Source of the DNA: an uncultured Clostridia bacterium
Lineage (GTDB): Bacteria > Bacillota > Clostridia > Lachnospirales > Lachnospiraceae
Direction of reading: 5' to 3'
NCBI GenBank assembly: GCA_947088195.1
Contig: CAMUFS010000090.1
Location: 1-9,944 of the forward strand
DNA length: 9,944 nt
Positions 5,535 to 9,944 of the stretch are shown one piece after another (positions within the stretch are counted from its first letter, which is position 1; each line of letters begins with the position of its first letter). The notes beneath the pieces were generated by a model. The model was given only the letters and a program-made list of their open reading frames with translations. It did no database searches and was not told the DNA's origin. The translations under genes were made by a program, and so were the position numbers.

Positions 5535-7472
5535 CTACTCTCTGAGTGCATCATACACTCTAAGAATCTCCCCCACGCTCCAGGCCTGTGCAAAGCAGCC
5601 TTTAGAGCTTACTGGATTTTCCCCATCATAGATCTCTGGGAGCTGTCCTATACAGCCTTCTCTAAGCGCCGCTTCTAAGCTTCCAAGCTGCCTTCTCACA
5701 TAGGACTTTGCCTCTTCTGAATAACCATTTACTTTAAGATAGGCCAGATAATAGGCACCCATTGGAAATACCCAGACGGTTCCCTGATGATAGGCAAGAT
5801 CGCGCTCTAGCTGGGCACCGCCATAATAGGGGTGAAATTCTTCATCTGACATTGCCAGAGTCCTAAGACCCAAAGGAGTGTACAGCTCTCGAAATACTAC
5901 CTCCGTCACCCGCCTTTCCCTCTCTGGTGAAAGCACGGAAAATGGCAGGGATACCGCCCATATCTGATTGCAGCGAATCTGATTATCTGCCTTCGTTCCA
6001 GATAATACATCCTTTAAGCAGCCAGCTTCCTCATTCCAGAACTTTTCAAAGCTCTTCTTTGCTTGCTCCGCCAGTCTTCCATAATCCTTGTCAGCCTCCG
6101 GGACAAAGCGTTTTAGCTCATCCATAATACACAGAGCATTATACCAGTAAGCATTGATCTCCACAGGCTTGCCATGGCGCGGTGTCGGCAGAATCTCCCC
6201 CACCCTCACATCCATCCATGTCACCTGATCCAGAGCCTCACCTGCCATAAGCAATCCATCCTCATCCATATGAATGCCATAGTCGGTGCCCTCTTTATAC
6301 CAATCAATAATCTCCGCCATTGTATGATAGGCACTTTTTACAAACACAATATCGTTTGTACGTTTATAATATTCATAGACAGCAAGAATAAATAATAAGG
6401 AGGCATCTACCGTGTTATACCCCGGATTTTCTTTTCCCTCTGGAAAAAGATTTGGCATAAGTCCTTTTTTACAATAGGACATAAATGTTTTTAGAATACT
6501 CTCCGCTGTTTTAAACTGACGAGTCACCAGACAACAGCCATGTATCGCTATCATCGTATCTCTGCCCCAATCTTCAAAAAAAGGAAAGCCGGCTAGAATT
6601 GTCTGTCCCGCAGTAGAAGAACGATAAGAGATAAACTGATTTGCACTCACGGCAAGTGTCGCTGCTGGCTCCTCTTCAAATCCCGCCTGACACCTCAATT
6701 TTCTGCGATTCTCTTTCATGCCTTCTAGCAAATCTTCCAGCTTTGGCAGCTTTGGCACTGTTCCGTACACCATAGAAAATGATAGCGCTTCTCCATCTTT
6801 CACATCTTTTACAATCTGATGATTTACTATAGTACGCCCAAGTGCCATTCTTCCGTCACAGGCATCTGCACTGTAATAAAGTCCCTCACGAACCTGACAT
6901 ACAAGCTCACAGAGCTCTCCATCTGTCCAAATATACAATTTCTGTCCATTGGAGCTAATTTTATTTTCATCCAGAATGAATTGCTGATCGCTTGCAGGAA
7001 GAGCACCCTTTGCCGCAAACATCAGATGAGGAAGCACCTCAAGACGAACTTCTTTTCCAGATCGATTATAAATCTGATAGGATATTCCAATCGTGTTCTC
7101 TCCCTGTCCAAGAACAATCGTTCTGATTATCTCTACCCCTTTTACCAGATACGTCCACTGAGGAACATCTTCATATATAAAATCTGTCTGATAATGGTAG
7201 CCTTCCTCTCTGTCCTCCACATTCTTATAATTTTGACTTGAGATATGGATTCTCTCTTCTCCAATACAGAGAATTTCTTCCAGTCTATGTATCATATTGT
7301 AACGATTATTGGGAGAATGCATACATGCCATAAAGACTGCATGATCCATTCGACTGCAAGAGCCTGTCAGAGTGAGAGAGGAAAATCCACCCAGACCATT
7401 TGTCATAAGATAGCAGCTCTCCTCGCCCCGCTCTAATGTTTTCCAATCCTGTTTTCCATATCGAAATCTCAT
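5535..7472 (-). CDS. Glycogen debranching enzyme, amylo-alpha-1,6-glucosidase type
   Basis: 645 aa, close to the size of the archaeal/bacterial single-function GDE family. It would hydrolyse alpha-1,6-linked glucose stubs at branch points of glycogen or limit dextrins. Residues 1-240 form the N-terminal beta-rich domain, with YLMTNGLGGF (21-30) typical of the family. Residues about 270-645 form the predicted (alpha/alpha)6 barrel with GFPFFEDWGRDT (295-306), NTVDASLLF (353-361), TWMD (418-421) and TPRHGKPVEINAYWYNAL (430-447), the best-conserved active-site region. The common RRYHGLL stretch of the N-domain is replaced by RMDHAVF (41-47). The ATG overlaps the malQ stop (ATGA) and has GGAGG 6 nt upstream (7479-7483), indicating translational coupling. 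No signal peptide is visible. Confidence 0.93.
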   Translation of the reverse strand: MRFRYGKQDWKTLERGEESCYLMTNGLGGFSSLTLTGSCSRMDHAVFMACMHSPNNRYNMIHRLEEILCIGEERIHISSQNYKNVEDREEGYHYQTDFIYEDVPQWTYLVKGVEIIRTIVLGQGENTIGISYQIYNRSGKEVRLEVLPHLMFAAKGALPASDQQFILDENKISSNGQKLYIWTDGELCELVCQVREGLYYSADACDGRMALGRTIVNHQIVKDVKDGEALSFSMVYGTVPKLPKLEDLLEGMKENRRKLRCQAGFEEEPAATLAVSANQFISYRSSTAGQTILAGFPFFEDWGRDTMIAIHGCCLVTRQFKTAESILKTFMSYCKKGLMPNLFPEGKENPGYNTVDASLLFILAVYEYYKRTNDIVFVKSAYHTMAEIIDWYKEGTDYGIHMDEDGLLMAGEALDQVTWMDVRVGEILPTPRHGKPVEINAYWYNALCIMDELKRFVPEADKDYGRLAEQAKKSFEKFWNEEAGCLKDVLSGTKADNQIRCNQIWAVSLPFSVLSPERERRVTEVVFRELYTPLGLRTLAMSDEEFHPYYGGAQLERDLAYHQGTVWVFPMGAYYLAYLKVNGYSEEAKSYVRRQLGSLEAALREGCIGQLPEIYDGENPVSSKGCFAQAWSVGEILRVYDALRE

Positions 7473-8974
7473 ACCTCGCCTCCATGCTTGGGAAGTCTCT
7501 GGCTGATTCTTGTGAGCTTATAGATCTCTTTGCACATATCCTCCGTCAAAAGCTCTTCCTCAAGACGCCACACCCAGTTTCCGCCCAAGGTAGATGGCTT
7601 ATTTACCCTCGCCTCTTTCTCAAGCCCCAAATAATCCTGAAGAGGGATAATACAGGTATCAGCACAGCTCATCATTGCCAGACGGATAAAGTCTTTGTAT
7701 CGCTCGTTTTCCGGTGTTTTTTCATGAGCCAGATATTCTGTGGCAAAAGCACGACTCTTTTTATCAAGATTTTGATACCACTGTACCAACGTCTCATTGT
7801 CATGTGTTCCTGTATATACAACACAATTTTTATCATAACTATGTGGCAGATATCCAGTCTCCTCCTCAGGATTAAAGGCAAATTCTAAAACCTTCATGCC
7901 CGGATAACCACTGTCCTTCAACAGCTGTCTGACCGAAGGTGTCTGAAGCCCAAGATCCTCTGCGATAATCTTTTGATCGCCAAGCTCTCTCTTTACCGCA
8001 AGAAACAGATCCATCCCCGGCCCTTTCTCCCAGTGTCCATTCTCTGCTGTCTCATCTTTATAAGGAATACTGTAATATTCGTCAAAGCCTCGGAAATGAT
8101 CAATTCTTACAACATCATATAACAGAAAGCTGTGCCTTAATCTTCTTATCCACCACTGATACCCCGTCTGCTTGTGATAATTCCATCTGTATAGCGGGTT
8201 CCCCCAGAGCTGTCCGGTTGCAGAAAATGCATCTGGCGGGCATCCAGCCACAGCCATCGGCAAAAGCTCTGCATCAAATTGAAATAGTTCTGGCATAGCC
8301 CATGCATCCGACGAATCAAATGCCACATAGATTGGAATATCTCCAATAATCTGGATTCCCTTTTCATTGGCATACTTTTTTAATTTATCCCACTGACGCT
8401 GAAATTGGAACTGCAGATATTTATAAAATTCAATATCAAAATAACACTCTCTTCTATAATAATCAAGGGCAAAGTCCCAACGCTTTCTGATGTCCTCCGC
8501 CCACTCCATCCAAGAGGCTCCATCAAACCGTTGTTTTACTGCCATAAACAGCGCATAATCCTCCAGCCAAAATGCATTCTCATCAATAAAATCAAGAAAA
8601 TCAGGATTATGAGAAATATCGCTCCGCTCATAGGCCAATCGCAGCAGAGCAAATCGCTGCTGATACAGCTTTTCATAATCCACCAACGCAGGAGAGTCTC
8701 CAAAATCACATTCTTCACATTCCTCCTCCGTAAGCATTCCCTCTTCTATGAGCGTCTCTAAATCTATAAAATAGGGATTTCCCGCAAAAGACGAAAACGA
8801 TTGATAAGGAGAATCCCCGTAACTGGTAGGAGAAAGGGGCAGAATCTGCCAATAACTCTGCCCCGCCTCCCAAAGCCAGTCAATAAATTGATAAGCTTCC
8901 TTTGAAAAACAGCCAATGCCGTACTTTGACGGCAGGCTGGCAATCGGAAGCAGTATTCCACTGCCCCGCTTCAT
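7469..8974 (-). CDS. malQ: 4-alpha-glucanotransferase (amylomaltase, GH77)
   Basis: 501 aa, the usual length of the short MalQ type. The enzyme transfers alpha-1,4-glucan segments between maltodextrins, releasing glucose and producing longer chains. Seen in order: LPLSPTSYGDSPYQSFSSFA (45-64), GDIPIYVA (211-218), catalytic nucleophile Asp292 in RIDHFRGF, acid/base Glu339 in IIAEDLG, and Asp392 in TGTHDNET. These positions nearly match those known for Thermus amylomaltase. I start at the ATG at 8974 because a GGAAGGTGGA site (8981-8990) lies 6 nt upstream and MKRGSGILLP is a typical MalQ N-terminus; a start at 9013 would add 13 residues unlike the family. It begins 2 nt after the pullulanase stop and overlaps the next gene by 4 nt. 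Confidence 0.97.
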   Translation of the reverse strand: MKRGSGILLPIASLPSKYGIGCFSKEAYQFIDWLWEAGQSYWQILPLSPTSYGDSPYQSFSSFAGNPYFIDLETLIEEGMLTEEECEECDFGDSPALVDYEKLYQQRFALLRLAYERSDISHNPDFLDFIDENAFWLEDYALFMAVKQRFDGASWMEWAEDIRKRWDFALDYYRRECYFDIEFYKYLQFQFQRQWDKLKKYANEKGIQIIGDIPIYVAFDSSDAWAMPELFQFDAELLPMAVAGCPPDAFSATGQLWGNPLYRWNYHKQTGYQWWIRRLRHSFLLYDVVRIDHFRGFDEYYSIPYKDETAENGHWEKGPGMDLFLAVKRELGDQKIIAEDLGLQTPSVRQLLKDSGYPGMKVLEFAFNPEEETGYLPHSYDKNCVVYTGTHDNETLVQWYQNLDKKSRAFATEYLAHEKTPENERYKDFIRLAMMSCADTCIIPLQDYLGLEKEARVNKPSTLGGNWVWRLEEELLTEDMCKEIYKLTRISQRLPKHGGEV

Positions 8975-8976
8975 AC

Positions 8977-9944
8977 TTATTCCACCTTCCTTCCAAGCAG
9001 CATACCACTGCACGCATGTACTTGAATCTTCTTCTCTGCTGTCCTTACACAGTCTGCCTCCCGATTATCTGCCAGAACCATCCACTGTCCTTCTGGCACA
9101 TCAACCGGATAATCATGAGAAGATGCATTGTAGACAATCAAAAGCTCCTCCCATGGTACGCTGCGCTCTTGCACACGATTATTTAAGCAAAAAGAAACCA
9201 CACTATCTTTATGTATCTTTTTATTGTAGATACGTGAAACCGCAGAGGATGATTTATCACACAAACCCGGCAGCTTCTTTCTCAATCGAATCAAGCCTTG
9301 ATAATAAGAGACAAGCTCCTGAAACTCCACTGTCTGATGCCAGCGTAACATATTGATCTCCGGCGAAGAGCAATAACTGTTGCCCTCACCAAACTTAGTT
9401 CTGCCAAACTCCTCTCCTGCCTGCAAAAACAGATTTCCTTGGCTTGTAAAATAGATAAAAGCCGCCAGCTTATTTGCAGCCAGCACATCCTCACGGCAAG
9501 AAGAGTACTCATTATCCCCATGCATGGATAATACAAGCTTATCCCAGAGCGTATAATTATCATGTGCAGAGACATAATTTATAATCTGCGCACAGCTTTT
9601 TGGGCAAAATTCTGACCCGCCGTCCTTCCATCCTGTCACAGCATGAAGAATCAGGTTTTCCAGATTTTCTCCCCCATTTACAAAACCCGGCTCCTCTCCA
9701 TAAAATACATGCCCCTTGATTACATCTCTGGTATCATCGCTAAAAATACCAATCCCATTATCCAGATAACATGCATTTTCTTTCAGAGCTGCCTTCGTTC
9801 CATCCTCCATCGGAGAATCATCTGCCCGCCAAGGCTCCCCGTACATCATCTTCTCCCCGGCGCCAAACTCTCTGTCCAGCTCACCGCGTATTCGATTCAT
9901 CAGTTCCACGGTGAGAAGTCCCATCAAGTCAAAACGAAATCCGT
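8977..9944 (-). CDS. pulA: Type I pullulanase (GH13), C-terminal part, cut by window edge
   Basis: About 322 codons of an open reading frame that continues past position 9944. The visible part starts within GH13 conserved region II, GFRFDLMG, whose Asp (9928-9930) is the nucleophile. The acid/base Glu follows in YGEPW (9835-9837), and region IV is SAHDNYTLWDK with the transition-state Asp (9559-9561). Then come GEEFGRTKFGEGNSY and a C-terminal beta domain. The combination FDLMG plus GEPW plus SAHDN is typical of type I pullulanases, which hydrolyse alpha-1,6 links in pullulan, amylopectin and limit dextrins. The N-terminal domains and any signal peptide lie outside the window, so location in the cell cannot be judged. 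It ends with TAA 2 nt before malQ and is probably an upstream member of the same operon. A GlgX-type isoamylase is less likely. Confidence 0.93.
   Translation of the reverse strand, partial: GFRFDLMGLLTVELMNRIRGELDREFGAGEKMMYGEPWRADDSPMEDGTKAALKENACYLDNGIGIFSDDTRDVIKGHVFYGEEPGFVNGGENLENLILHAVTGWKDGGSEFCPKSCAQIINYVSAHDNYTLWDKLVLSMHGDNEYSSCREDVLAANKLAAFIYFTSQGNLFLQAGEEFGRTKFGEGNSYCSSPEINMLRWHQTVEFQELVSYYQGLIRLRKKLPGLCDKSSSAVSRIYNKKIHKDSVVSFCLNNRVQERSVPWEELLIVYNASSHDYPVDVPEGQWMVLADNREADCVRTAEKKIQVHACSGMLLGRKVE
8981..8990 (-). promoter_or_regulatory. Ribosome binding site deciding the malQ start
   Basis: GGAAGGTGGA on the minus strand, inside the last codons of the pullulanase gene, lies 6 nt (7 from the GGTGG core) before the ATG at 8974. 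It supports this start over the in-frame ATG at 9013 and implies that malQ translation is coupled to pullulanase termination. Confidence 0.7.

Noticed and set aside
7436..7888. Plus-strand open frame of 150 codons opposite the malQ end
   Set aside because: It is a shadow of malQ, with no recognisable domain.
8975..9013. Longer malQ start at 9013 adding 13 residues
   Set aside because: It would overlap the pullulanase gene, lacks a family-like N-terminus, and the ATG at 8974 has a good ribosome binding site.

Overview
All seven supported genes lie on the minus strand, so the window reads right to left. The mix of genes, the purine-rich GGAGG ribosome binding sites, the AT-rich intergenic DNA and the moderate-to-low GC coding sequence suggest a gut-type anaerobic Firmicute in class Clostridia, probably Lachnospiraceae. 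That assignment is an inference from gene style; there is no rRNA or other phylogenetic marker here.

Right part (about 9944 to 2415): a cytoplasmic alpha-glucan (glycogen/maltodextrin) breakdown cluster. In transcription order it holds the C-terminal part of a type I pullulanase (GH13, cut by the window edge), a 4-alpha-glucanotransferase (malQ, GH77), an amylo-alpha-1,6-glucosidase type debranching enzyme, a HAD hydrolase and a GH31 alpha-glucosidase. The first three are packed with a 2-nt gap and a 4-nt ATGA overlap, as expected of one translationally coupled operon. After the debranching enzyme comes an 85-nt gap holding a perfect 36-bp palindrome, then the HAD and GH31 genes 26 nt apart. 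Together the enzymes would cut alpha-1,6 branches (pullulanase, amylo-glucosidase), rearrange alpha-1,4 chains (MalQ) and release glucose from short oligomers (GH31). No phosphorylase, transporter or regulator is visible in the window.

Left part (2414 to about 150): a separate two-gene unit of metal-handling GTPases. A 103-nt gap carries a plausible promoter and three copies of one 9-mer that look like an operator. The first gene encodes a COG0523/CobW-family GTPase with a CxCC motif and a very His/Cys-rich insert. The second encodes a smaller CobW-like P-loop protein without CxCC, fused to a C-terminal domain resembling the YcgQ/DUF1980 family. The pair ends at an 18-bp-stem hairpin that may be its terminator. 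A second, partial copy of the same hairpin-plus-tail element lies at the left edge of the window.

Nothing here is clearly a previously undescribed system. The items most worth a second look are the paired CobW proteins with their operator-like repeats, the dispersed hairpin element, the 36-bp palindrome, and the MalQ/amylo-glucosidase coupling, which recalls the fused eukaryotic debranching enzyme.
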